A stretch of 50,867 nt of DNA from Sphingobacterium sp. (GTDB lineage: Bacteria > Bacteroidota > Bacteroidia > Sphingobacteriales > Sphingobacteriaceae). The translations under genes were made by a program, and so were the position numbers. This document shows positions 43,686 to 50,867 of the stretch, in pieces; within the stretch, counting starts at the first letter, position 1; every line of letters starts with the position of its first letter. The stretch is taken from the NCBI GenBank assembly GCA_031253985.1, contig JAIRVH010000036.1, forward strand, positions 1-50,867, in the 5' to 3' direction. The notes under the pieces were generated by a model. The model worked only from the letters and a program-made list of their open reading frames with translations. It was not told the origin of the DNA and made no database searches.

Positions 43686-45290
43686 TTATTTCCAAATAGA
43701 GGTGTTAATATTTCCTTTTTGTGTGTCATTTAGATCGGGGAAGAACGTGAATCCGGTAGCCTTCTCTAGGTCGCTAACCGACAACCTGTAATTTTCGAAG
43801 GTTACTCCAGAAGGAGGAGTTTCATTATTTATCTTATAGGCAATGGTATAATATTCGGATCCTTTTTTCATGGCCAGTGCTTTGAAGTAATATTTGGGTT
43901 TGGCGATATCTTTGCCGTCATTGTCCTGCGCGAAATCCAATACAGTATTGGTGCTTGTTGTAGGCATTGCTCCTGTTACGACATACATCGTATCACACTG
44001 TGCCGTCCAGGTTCTGACTTTCGTTTCCAGGTTTGCCCAAATACCTTGGTTCAGACGCGAAGCTTGTGCGGTCATGTTGGTGAAGTAAAACGTTGTTTTA
44101 TTTTGGGCTGTATTCAAGTTGCGGTCCGCACTTGGTAATTGGTGTCCTCTGTCGTAGCCTGTTGGCTTGAAACCATTAAATAAATTAGGTTGAAAAGCCG
44201 TAGAGATTTGTGGATCATATCCCCATGCATCCGTACGGTTGCCTGATCCCAAGATACTGCTGTATAACGGATAAGCCACCCAATACGCCATTTTTAGTTT
44301 TTTGTCGTACAACATGGCATAGTTTCTACTGTCACTTGCGTCCGGCATAAAATGCTGTATAAAAACCTCATCATTGCTGAGAGTGTTCATCTTGGGGATT
44401 TCCAGATAGGCTTGTGAATCACCTATTCCACCGCTCGGTTTACCGTTATCGATTTTGATGTCAAAGCTGTATCTGCTGCCAGCGATCAGTTGCTTTAGGT
44501 TTTGATTTTGTGGTACCGTCCAGGTATAGCTATCGCCATTAGCAGCAACAAACTTAATTGCCTTTCCTGTGATATCTTCGCCCGGAAGGAGTATAAATTC
44601 AATTAGTGCTGTTTTATTCGCATTTACTGTTACTTTTCCGTGAACATCTTTTTTGTCGGTTGAATTAACCGTCAATTGTCCAGATGTTAAGTCAAATCCC
44701 CCTTGGGTACTTACTGCCGGTAATTTAACAGTAATCTGATTTGCCTCCAGTGCGGCTGTATTCGTAATTGAGAGATTGATACTGATTTTGCTCAATTGGC
44801 GAACAAAAGAAAGGGGTATTGTATTGTTGCTCTTGTCGATGTTTTTGGCATTGTTGGCATACATCAAATCTAGAGCTGATGGGTTGGACTGGTCAGAAAT
44901 ATCAATAGGATATTGGAGATCAGTTAGCGATTTATAGGGGTAATAGGCAATGAAATCTACTTTTTCATTGGGCAGGAAAATTGAGTTGCTGCTTTGAAAT
45001 AGTGAACCATTGAAGGTAAATACCTGATTTTTGACTTGGTCAATGATGGATGCTGCTCCTAGAGGCTGACCAGATTTGAACATGTATATGCCGATCTCAT
45101 CATTTTTATCCCACGATGTTCCAGTCGCTTTTGTGTTGATTTGACCAACGATGGTTGGATTGAATTGTACTGCCGATTGTTCAATTCTAGATGCCGTTTT
45201 CTGACAGGAATCAAACGTAAGCAATGCAATCATAATGTAAACTATCCGGAATATGTTTTGCTTCGGGATAGTTATGATCTTGTTAATCAT
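43686..45290 (-). CDS. Fimbrillin-type domain fused to a NUC1 (DNA/RNA non-specific) endonuclease
   Basis: 534 residues, signal peptide with lipobox FDSC (Cys 29). Residues about 38-285 are fimbrillin-like: TKATGTSWDKNDEIGIYMFKSG, KVDFIAYYPYK, DLMYANNAKN and LSFVRQLSKISINLSI. Residues about 295-534 form a NUC1 nuclease: YDRGHQLPSADR with catalytic His 383, then FYFTNMTAQASRLNQGIWANLE supplying the metal-binding Asn and supporting Gln/Asn/Glu. All key residues of the family are present, so activity on DNA and RNA is expected. It is the first gene of the five-gene minus-strand cluster and probably the surface enzyme that cuts long nucleic acids before uptake. The domain pairing is unusual. Confidence 0.9.
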   Translation of the reverse strand: MINKIITIPKQNIFRIVYIMIALLTFDSCQKTASRIEQSAVQFNPTIVGQINTKATGTSWDKNDEIGIYMFKSGQPLGAASIIDQVKNQVFTFNGSLFQSSNSIFLPNEKVDFIAYYPYKSLTDLQYPIDISDQSNPSALDLMYANNAKNIDKSNNTIPLSFVRQLSKISINLSITNTAALEANQITVKLPAVSTQGGFDLTSGQLTVNSTDKKDVHGKVTVNANKTALIEFILLPGEDITGKAIKFVAANGDSYTWTVPQNQNLKQLIAGSRYSFDIKIDNGKPSGGIGDSQAYLEIPKMNTLSNDEVFIQHFMPDASDSRNYAMLYDKKLKMAYWVAYPLYSSILGSGNRTDAWGYDPQISTAFQPNLFNGFKPTGYDRGHQLPSADRNLNTAQNKTTFYFTNMTAQASRLNQGIWANLETKVRTWTAQCDTMYVVTGAMPTTSTNTVLDFAQDNDGKDIAKPKYYFKALAMKKGSEYYTIAYKINNETPPSGVTFENYRLSVSDLEKATGFTFFPDLNDTQKGNINTSIWK

Positions 45291-45323
45291 ATTGATAGTT
45301 AGTGTTTGTTAATAAAGCAATGA

Positions 45324-45331
45324 CAAAAATA
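45324..45331 (-). promoter_or_regulatory. Candidate -7 element for the nuclease/receptor cluster
   Basis: Minus-strand TATTTTTG matches TAnnTTTG, 33 bases before the nuclease-fusion start, leaving a leader of about 28 bases. Upstream is a TTAAC repeat (45333-45347) rather than a clear -33 TTG. Confidence 0.45.
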
Positions 45332-45390
45332 CTTAAGTTAAGTTAAATTAATGTGAACCTTTTATGTTCTTTTGTGTAATTAAATATTTA

Positions 45391-45424
45391 TTTGATGTAT
45401 CAGTTTGATTTTTAGGTATATTTG
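45391..45424 (+). promoter_or_regulatory. Promoter candidate for the clostripain-like gene
   Basis: TTTG at 45391-45394 and TATATTTG at 45417-45424 are 22 bases apart, within the 17-23 range reported for Flavobacterium promoters (TTG-N-TAnnTTTG). The leader to ATG 45455 would be about 25 bases. This is the best-supported promoter in the window. Confidence 0.6.
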
Positions 45425-45454
45425 TTGCGATTTAATGGTGTTTTGATAAATTTT

Positions 45455-46576
45455 ATGGTGCTTAGATTATTTGTGGTGTTATGCATGTTATTGGTTATTT
45501 CTTTAACTGGTTGCAATGACAAAAAAGATATTGTACACGAGCAAGATAGCCGTGTTGTGTTGGTTTATATTGGTGCCAACAATAATTTGGTTTCCGATGC
45601 ATATAATAGCCTTAATGCCATGGAAGAAGGTATGGTCGGACTGGATGCTGATGTCTATGTATATGCAGCTTTGGCTGGCACTACGCCCAAAATCTATAAA
45701 ATTGTAGCGGATCAAAGTCCAGAAATCAAGAGTACAATCGTCAAATCTTACGGCGATCAAGATTCAGCAAATCCAGAGGTGATGAAACAAATCCTGTTGA
45801 CCATGAAAGAATATGCTGGCAGCCGTCCATCGGGGCTGGTTCTTTGGTCACATGCAACAAATTGGCTACCGAATGTTGGGGTCAAGTTGATGTCGTTTAA
45901 TGAAGATCGCGGAAATAAAACGGAGCTGCGAGATTTGCAGACGATCATTCCTTCCGGTCTCGATTTCTTAATGTTTGATGCCTGTTCTATGGCAAGCGTC
46001 GAAGTCTTGTATCAGCTTCGAGACAAGGCCAAATATACGATTGCTTCACCAGCGGAAGTATTATCAACCAGTATGCCTTATGACTTGGTGCTGAAGCACC
46101 TGGTTGATCCTGATCTTGAAAGAGGACTGAAGTCCACTGCCTCGGCATATTTTAATTTTTATAATCAATTAACGGGACTCTATCAGTCTGCTACCATTTC
46201 TGTGGTCAATAATGCCTATTGGTCGGATCTCGCCAATAACGTCCATATTGCGCTGACTAAGTCGCCCCTGACAACCATCTACCGGGATAACTTGCAACGG
46301 CTGGATTTTGATGATAAGTCCTTATCTGCAGGTTTTGATTTTCTTGATTTTGTCAATCAGAACATGTTGCCGGCTGATGGAGAAGCAATTAGATCCACTG
46401 TTTTGCGATTGGTCGTCTATAAGGCGAATACGAGAACTTTTTTAGGTAAACCCATTTTAAAGTTCTCTGGGTTATCCTGTTATGTTCCAAATGATTTAAA
46501 TAAGTGGATACACCCTTATTATAATACGCTCCAGTGGGCTAAGGACAGTGGTTTCCATTCTTTTGTGAGGGAGTAA
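45455..46576 (+). CDS. Clostripain-like (C11) cysteine peptidase lipoprotein
   Basis: The start at 45455 gives a lipoprotein signal (MVLRLFVVLCMLLVIS with lipobox LTGC); a TTG at 45422 falls in the promoter. 373 residues. C11/clan CD features are VVLVYIGANNNLVSDA, LVLWSHATNW with catalytic His 133, and LMFDACSMASVEV with catalytic Cys 177, then IASPAEVLSTSMPYD. These peptidases cut after basic residues and often mature themselves or other surface proteins. It is divergent from the nuclease cluster; whether it processes those fimbrillin-type proteins is an open possibility because fimbrillins can be matured by Arg-specific cysteine proteases. Confidence 0.9.
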   Translation: MVLRLFVVLCMLLVISLTGCNDKKDIVHEQDSRVVLVYIGANNNLVSDAYNSLNAMEEGMVGLDADVYVYAALAGTTPKIYKIVADQSPEIKSTIVKSYGDQDSANPEVMKQILLTMKEYAGSRPSGLVLWSHATNWLPNVGVKLMSFNEDRGNKTELRDLQTIIPSGLDFLMFDACSMASVEVLYQLRDKAKYTIASPAEVLSTSMPYDLVLKHLVDPDLERGLKSTASAYFNFYNQLTGLYQSATISVVNNAYWSDLANNVHIALTKSPLTTIYRDNLQRLDFDDKSLSAGFDFLDFVNQNMLPADGEAIRSTVLRLVVYKANTRTFLGKPILKFSGLSCYVPNDLNKWIHPYYNTLQWAKDSGFHSFVRE

Positions 46577-46603
46577 TAACATCGTTGAGGGAGTAATACC
46601 ATC
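46566..46603 (+). repeat. 20-bp tandem duplication over the stop of the clostripain-like gene
   Basis: TGAGGGAGTAATAACATC (46566-46583) is repeated as TGAGGGAGTAATACCATC (46586-46603) with one mismatch and a period of 20. The first copy includes the stop codon. Likely replication slippage. Confidence 0.85.
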
Positions 46604-46756
46604 ACATCTATTTTCTTCATTTTTCCCTGAAATCAGGTAGTAAAATGCAGGTTCGCTTTTAATAAATTTGTCGATAAGAAAAAAATAGCACAATGTTTGC
46701 TGTTAATGTCAAAACATATATTGATTTGACAAATTATTAATCGTTACTAGGTTGTA

Positions 46757-47461
46757 ATGAACGGAATATTTAAAGCGAAAAGAAAATTGAAGAGATTTTA
46801 TGTGGTCATCTGTGCCTTTTTATTGACATTGACATTGTCGAGCTGTTTTGATTTTGTTGAACAGATCGATTTAAAATCGGATGGATCGGGGCATATAGCA
46901 GCGACTTTAAATTTAAGTAAAAGCAAGACCAAAGTATCTTCTTTAATGAAGATGAAAAGTATCAAGGGAATTCAGATACCTTCCCAGGCCGATATGGAAA
47001 AAGAGATCCGGTCTGCTGTTCAGCTGCTTAGGCAGACGAAGGGTATCTCCAATGTGCAATATAAAACAGATTTTACCAATTACATCGTCAACATTTCCTG
47101 TGATTTTAGTCAGATAGAGTCGTTGAATGCCTTTTCGGATATACTGGCAAATCGGTTTAAAACGAAGATTTCAAATTCGAACCGTTATTATTATCATGCA
47201 CAAAGCAATGTATTTGAGCGCAAATTTGTCGCATCGGCTGACTGGAAAGCGAAATTTAATCAGCTTGGGAGCGATAATACAACACAGTTCGCAGATGCAT
47301 TTTATACACAGATTGTACGTTTTGAGAAGCCTGTTTTGTCTCAGGCAAACAGCCTGGCAAAGGTTGCCGGAAATAAAAAGGGTGTATTGCTAAAATTACC
47401 CTTTATGGATTTGGTATATGGCAAATCGAGCTTGGCAAATAAAATCACATTAACAAAATAA
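46757..47461 (+). CDS. Lipoprotein of unknown function
   Basis: 234 residues, basic N-terminus (KAKRKLKRF), hydrophobic core and lipobox TLSSC followed by FDF. The mature protein begins with a beta-hairpin-like VEQIDLKSDGSGHIAATLNL, then a Lys/Ser-rich segment and a helix (SQADMEKEIRSAVQLLRQ), and a C-terminal half rich in Phe, Lys and Ser. I recognise no family; the opening resembles a group of Bacteroidota lipoproteins with a 'VEQID..SDGSG' start. It precedes the DUF4836-like gene by 90 bases and may be its partner. Confidence 0.8.
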   Translation: MNGIFKAKRKLKRFYVVICAFLLTLTLSSCFDFVEQIDLKSDGSGHIAATLNLSKSKTKVSSLMKMKSIKGIQIPSQADMEKEIRSAVQLLRQTKGISNVQYKTDFTNYIVNISCDFSQIESLNAFSDILANRFKTKISNSNRYYYHAQSNVFERKFVASADWKAKFNQLGSDNTTQFADAFYTQIVRFEKPVLSQANSLAKVAGNKKGVLLKLPFMDLVYGKSSLANKITLTK

Positions 47462-47551
47462 CCTAATAGCATTAGTGAAGCCGGAAAGATGTCTAGAGCT
47501 GAAAACGCCTCTGTATGGCAGATAAGGTGTAACTGAAAAATTATTTATACG

Positions 47552-49540
47552 ATGAAATCAAAAATTATACTGGCAGGAATAGCCTATTTGTCCTTCGTGG
47601 CAAGTGTGAAGTCGCAGGACTTGATCAAACAGATCCCCGAGGATGCTGAAATGGTTGCTGCTTTCAATATGAAAGATATTGTACAGAAGGCGAATGCAAA
47701 TAAGCTCAATGAGTTACTTCAGAAGACCGGTTTTTTTGAAAAATCAGGAATTTCAGCGAATAATGATATTAAAAATTTAGGGGTAGATCTATCCCAGAAC
47801 GCCTATTTCTATACGAGAAAGACTGACAGTGTCAGTTTTACGGAATTTATATTTTCCTTAAACAATAAAGGTCAATTTGAGAAGCTGCTCCACGAGGCGG
47901 GCGAACCAAAGCCATTTTCCAATGGCTATACGAGCATAGGACTCAAGGCTGGAAGCATGTTAGTGTATAATGACAAGGTTGCTCGATTTATTTCGGCAAC
48001 GACGAACACATCATTTTTGGACAACGATTCCATTGCAAGTCGTTATGGAATCAAAAAGGTTGATTATGTAGCGCGCCCAGTGGACGATACAGATGCTTGG
48101 GCAGATACGACAGTAGCAGCAATGGACTCTGCAGCGGTAGTTTGGGATGAGGATGAGCGATTGGCGGTGCCGGAATCTCCGCCCGTTGCAATTGCAGTAG
48201 AACCGGATACTATCGAATTAGGTGCGACAGAAGTATTGCCTCCAGTTGTTGATATTGCTGAGGCCGCGGCGGATGCAGCGGCCGATGCGGCAGACATGCA
48301 TGATCCTAGTTATTATGATTCACTTTATACAGCGTATGAAGATCAAAATCGTAAAAATGACTCCATTCGTAATGGGTTGCGTGATAAGTGGCTTTTAAGT
48401 GAGGCGACACGTTTGCTCTCCGGAAATTATAAATCCCTATCAAATGGCGACCAGGGGAAAGTTGTAAAAAATCTGGGGCTTATTCGATTGTACGTTCCTC
48501 ATGTAGAGGATCTATATCGCGGGCTCACGCCTTACACCTCACTGCCTTATTACTACATGGGCATCAAATTGGATAAATTCAAAACTGGATATCAGGATGG
48601 AATATTGGATTTACTGCAAGAGGGAAATGTGCTGAAATTAAAGGGCTCTGTAGGGTTAGATAAGGAGCTTGCTGAAATGTCCAAAAGGATGTACGCTAGA
48701 AAACCCAATTCGAAGTTCAATAAATATTTAACCGATAAAACCTTAGGTTTTTTCAATGTTAATATTAATTCGGAGGCTTATCTGAGAGAGATGCCGGCCT
48801 ATATGGCAAAATATTATAGTGGTTTACTTGGTCCGCAACAAGATGTTGTAGAATGGGGGCTAATGGCTCTTGAAATAGCACTGGATGAAAAGGCAATTGC
48901 CCAGGTGATGCCCGGAGACCATCTCGTGGTTGTAAATGGTCTTCGTAATTTCAAGAAAGACTATATCGATTATACCTATGACGATGATTACAATGCAACA
49001 GAAGTGAAAAAGACAAAGGAAGAAACACTTCCTGTATTTATCTGGATGTTTACATCGAAGGACCAAAGACTAATAAAAAAAGGTCTAGAAATGGCTGTTT
49101 CAAAGCATGTTGGACAGATTCACGATGGTATTTATACCTTTTCAACAAAGAAAGCCATGGATTTTCCAATGTATGTTCTTTTGAAAGAAGATTTAGTCAT
49201 GGTGAGTAATGATTCGTTGTCTTTAAATGATATCCGTCAGAATAAGATGGTTGCTTCTGTCAATAAAGATTTTGTAAAACTGATGAAGCAAAATAAAATG
49301 TCTGCAGCCATTGATCTGCAAAAGTTGCCTGGTATGTTAAAGGAAATGGGCGTTGCTCCAGGTAAACAATGGGAAGCAACGGTGGCGCAACTTAATCAAT
49401 ATGGTAGTACAGCCATTACTTCGAAAGGAGTAGTCAGGAACCGTGCGGAAGTTGAAATGTCGACAAGACTACCGCAGACAAGCGATGGCGCACTCAGTTA
49501 TTTACTTGATCAGGTTATAACAGAATTAAATAAAAAGTAA
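47552..49540 (+). CDS. Exported DUF4836-like protein with acidic Ala-rich insert
   Basis: 662 residues, signal peptide ending near VKSQ (residue 22). The opening IPEDAEMVAAFNMKDIVQKAN and the repeated GVDLSQNAYFYTRKTDS pattern resemble DUF4836 proteins of Bacteroidota, which have no assigned role. Residues about 170-250 are low-complexity and acidic (DDTDAWADTTVAAMDS, IAEAAADAAADAADMHD). The rest is a globular alpha/beta region with repeated 'F.F..S.N..G..EKLL' style segments, ending in a helix LLDQVITELNKK. No catalytic motif is visible. Probably periplasmic. Family call tentative. Confidence 0.72.
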   Translation: MKSKIILAGIAYLSFVASVKSQDLIKQIPEDAEMVAAFNMKDIVQKANANKLNELLQKTGFFEKSGISANNDIKNLGVDLSQNAYFYTRKTDSVSFTEFIFSLNNKGQFEKLLHEAGEPKPFSNGYTSIGLKAGSMLVYNDKVARFISATTNTSFLDNDSIASRYGIKKVDYVARPVDDTDAWADTTVAAMDSAAVVWDEDERLAVPESPPVAIAVEPDTIELGATEVLPPVVDIAEAAADAAADAADMHDPSYYDSLYTAYEDQNRKNDSIRNGLRDKWLLSEATRLLSGNYKSLSNGDQGKVVKNLGLIRLYVPHVEDLYRGLTPYTSLPYYYMGIKLDKFKTGYQDGILDLLQEGNVLKLKGSVGLDKELAEMSKRMYARKPNSKFNKYLTDKTLGFFNVNINSEAYLREMPAYMAKYYSGLLGPQQDVVEWGLMALEIALDEKAIAQVMPGDHLVVVNGLRNFKKDYIDYTYDDDYNATEVKKTKEETLPVFIWMFTSKDQRLIKKGLEMAVSKHVGQIHDGIYTFSTKKAMDFPMYVLLKEDLVMVSNDSLSLNDIRQNKMVASVNKDFVKLMKQNKMSAAIDLQKLPGMLKEMGVAPGKQWEATVAQLNQYGSTAITSKGVVRNRAEVEMSTRLPQTSDGALSYLLDQVITELNKK

Positions 49541-49654
49541 AAAAAAGGTTTGCGGAACAATTTTATTGCACTATTGTTTGGGCTTGTTTTGTAATATTAT
49601 GGTTATATTTTTATAATGTTAAAATAATATTAAGGCCATTTAGCTTGTTTGTGG

Positions 49655-49662
49655 TACTTTTG
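49655..49662 (+). promoter_or_regulatory. Candidate -7 element for the PHP phosphatase gene
   Basis: TACTTTTG matches TAnnTTTG, 52 bases before ATG 49714. No suitable -33 TTG is seen, so confidence is limited. This also argues against starts upstream of 49714, since they would overlap the promoter. Confidence 0.4.
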
Positions 49663-49713
49663 ACATTTAATAACTATTTACGCAGACAAAAAAACGATTT
49701 TATATATCAAGAT

Positions 49714-50514
49714 ATGGGGATATTTTCAAAACTGTTTGGAAACAAAACTCAAGATTCAAAAGTAAAGGTGGTAGGTAAATTGGCTTTCTTGGAAGTGGAT
49801 ATGCATAACCATATCCTTCCCGGGATAGATGATGGAAGTCAATCTATTGAACAATCAATGGCGTTGTTGAAAGGACTCGGAAGAATGGGTTTCGAGAAAT
49901 TTATTTGTACGCCTCATATTATGGATGGTGTTCATCCAAATTCGATTCGCACGATTGAAGCTTCGAAGGATAAGTTATTGGCTGGACTAGAAGGCGGGCC
50001 TACTATGCCGGAAATTCATGCTGCCGCTGAGCATATGATTGATGATGGGATTGCGGCACTCATTGACTCGAATGAGCTTTGTGTGATGCCTGGTGGTTAT
50101 GTGCTGATAGAGATGTCTTATTTACAGGAGTCAAAAGCGTTGTTTCAAACGATATTGGATATTCAAAATCTTGGTTATCAGCCTATTTTGGCGCATCCAG
50201 AACGTTATAATTATTATCACTATAACTTTAACATGTATAAGCAGATTAAGGATGCAGGTTGTATGTTACAGCTCAACTTGTTATCGATTAGCCGATATTA
50301 TGGGGTTGAAGTGAAATCAGCGGCCTTGACGATGATTAAATCGGGAATGTATGATTTTGTGGGTACGGATGTACACCACGAACGCCACTTGGCTGCCCTG
50401 GAAGATGTTGTGGCCAAATATCCAGTCCGTGAACTATTAAAAACCTGCCCAATATTAAATCCATCGCTGCAGGACCATTTAGGGAACAGTAAGAATACGA
50501 TTGCTGCTGGTTAA
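49714..50514 (+). CDS. CpsB/CapC-type PHP-domain tyrosine phosphatase
   Basis: The start at ATG 49714 (MGIFSKLFGNK) gives 266 residues; an upstream in-frame start at 49645 precedes the candidate promoter. PHP metal-binding motifs are DMHNHILPGIDDGS (His-x-His), FICTPHIMDG, an Glu in EIHAAAEHM, LAHPERYNYY and GTDVHHERH, matching manganese-dependent CpsB/Wzb-like protein-tyrosine phosphatases. These dephosphorylate the tyrosine kinase that controls capsule or exopolysaccharide export. No such kinase or polysaccharide genes are in the window; they may lie downstream or elsewhere. Cytoplasmic. Confidence 0.92.
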   Translation: MGIFSKLFGNKTQDSKVKVVGKLAFLEVDMHNHILPGIDDGSQSIEQSMALLKGLGRMGFEKFICTPHIMDGVHPNSIRTIEASKDKLLAGLEGGPTMPEIHAAAEHMIDDGIAALIDSNELCVMPGGYVLIEMSYLQESKALFQTILDIQNLGYQPILAHPERYNYYHYNFNMYKQIKDAGCMLQLNLLSISRYYGVEVKSAALTMIKSGMYDFVGTDVHHERHLAALEDVVAKYPVRELLKTCPILNPSLQDHLGNSKNTIAAG

Positions 50515-50536
50515 TATAAAATCCCATAAAGTATAA

Positions 50537-50568
50537 AAAGAGACGCTTAGGTGTCTCTTTTTTTTTGG
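50537..50568 (+). terminator. Rho-independent terminator after the PHP phosphatase gene
   Basis: AAAAGAGACGC pairs with GGTGTCTCTTTT (one G-U pair) around a short TTAG loop, followed by a run of T. It starts about 20 bases after the stop. Confidence 0.9.
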
Positions 50569-50597
50569 AAATTCTATCTTTTTTTGGAAATTCTATC
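50567..50597 (+). repeat. 19-bp tandem duplication after the terminator
   Basis: GGAAATTCTATC with its preceding T-run occurs at 50567 and again at 50586, a period of 19 bases. This is a local duplication that also doubles the T-tract. Confidence 0.85.
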
Positions 50598-50774
50598 TCT
50601 AGGCAGACGTACCTTGTCATATTCATCTATTTTGTTTGTGACGCAATAAGGGGGTACGCTTAAATTTTAGCTGCATTACTCGACCTTCTTTGCCGTTTGT
50701 TGTAGCATTAGCTGACGGCAATTATTTTCGTCGTCGTTTATGGTTTGTCCGTATGGATATTTCGAAAATTTGGC

Positions 50775-50782
50775 TACTTTTG
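50775..50782 (+). promoter_or_regulatory. Candidate -7 element for the gene at the window end
   Basis: TACTTTTG matches TAnnTTTG, 18 bases before ATG 50800. The nearest TTTG upstream (50744-50747) is 27 bases away, longer than usual. Confidence 0.35.
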
Positions 50783-50799
50783 GTTTTAGCATTTTTCAT

Positions 50800-50867
50800 A
50801 TGAGAGGAAACAGAATTTTTATTCAAGACTGGATAGCACACCATACTTATCAAAAAACAAACGAAAT
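50800..50867 (+). CDS. Start of an unidentified gene, cut by the window end
   Basis: An open frame from ATG 50800 runs to the last base (MRGNRIFIQDWIAHHTYQKT and on, 22 codons). It follows a promoter-like TACTTTTG and lies downstream of a terminator, which makes a new transcription unit likely. The fragment begins without a signal peptide and is too short to identify. Confidence 0.45.
   Translation, partial: MRGNRIFIQDWIAHHTYQKTNE

Noticed and set aside
42203..45290. Type V pilus operon
   Set aside because: Fimbrillin-type domains alone suggest this, but anchor, tip and assembly genes are missing and one protein carries a nuclease, so a pilus operon is not supported.

Overview
The window looks like chromosomal DNA of a glycan- and glycoprotein-degrading Bacteroidota, most likely a Sphingobacteriaceae member such as Sphingobacterium. 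The genus is an inference. It rests on repeated SusC/SusD pairs, many exported lipoproteins with Bacteroidota-type lipoboxes, TAnnTTTG promoter elements, fimbrillin-type modules and a near absence of Shine-Dalgarno sites. I saw no rRNA, tRNA, CRISPR array, insertion sequence or phage gene.

Layout. 1-1828: the 3' end of a susD gene plus a TlpA-type thioredoxin lipoprotein/exported protein, closed by a bidirectional terminator against a hybrid sensor kinase (1959-4085, minus). 4336-6345: a lone GH20 beta-hexosaminidase. 6428-6706: a small membrane protein. 6836-15876: a first polysaccharide utilization locus with a divergent GH2 enzyme, SusC, SusD and a GH29 alpha-L-fucosidase. 15952-16596: a HAD phosphatase. 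16847-36825: an apparent 12-gene, 20-kb operon made entirely of exported proteins. It runs SusC, SusD, FAS1-like, DUF5007-like, SusC, SusD, FAS1-like, delta-60 propeller, degenerate alkaline-phosphatase-fold/LamG, M60-like glycoprotein peptidase with an F5/8C domain, a second phosphatase-fold/LamG paralogue, and an F5/8C lipoprotein. 36975-45290 (minus): a five-gene cluster of a fimbrillin-NUC1 nuclease fusion, a second fimbrillin-type lipoprotein, a TonB-dependent receptor, a DUF5689 lipoprotein and a secreted EEP-family nuclease/phosphatase. 45455-50867: a clostripain-like protease, a lipoprotein of unknown function, a DUF4836-like protein, a CpsB-type PHP phosphatase and the start of another gene.

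How the genes may work together. GH20, GH2 and GH29 activities plus an M60 peptidase point to host-type, fucosylated, N-acetylhexosamine- and galactose-containing glycoproteins such as mucins. A LacI/GalR-type operator motif (CAAACGATTG or CAAACGTTTG) occurs upstream of the GH20 gene, between the divergent GH2 and SusC genes, and twice upstream of the 12-gene operon. This suggests one regulon spanning all three blocks, although no LacI-family gene lies in the window. The minus-strand cluster pairs two different exported nucleases with an outer-membrane TonB-dependent transporter and surface lipoproteins. I interpret it as a possible extracellular nucleic-acid scavenging system. It and the M60 operon are the best candidates for undescribed biology here.

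Intergenic space is short throughout: no gene-free stretch exceeds 300 bases. The longest (4086-4335, 9071-9367, 16597-16846 and 50515-50799) hold the operators, promoter elements and repeats listed below.
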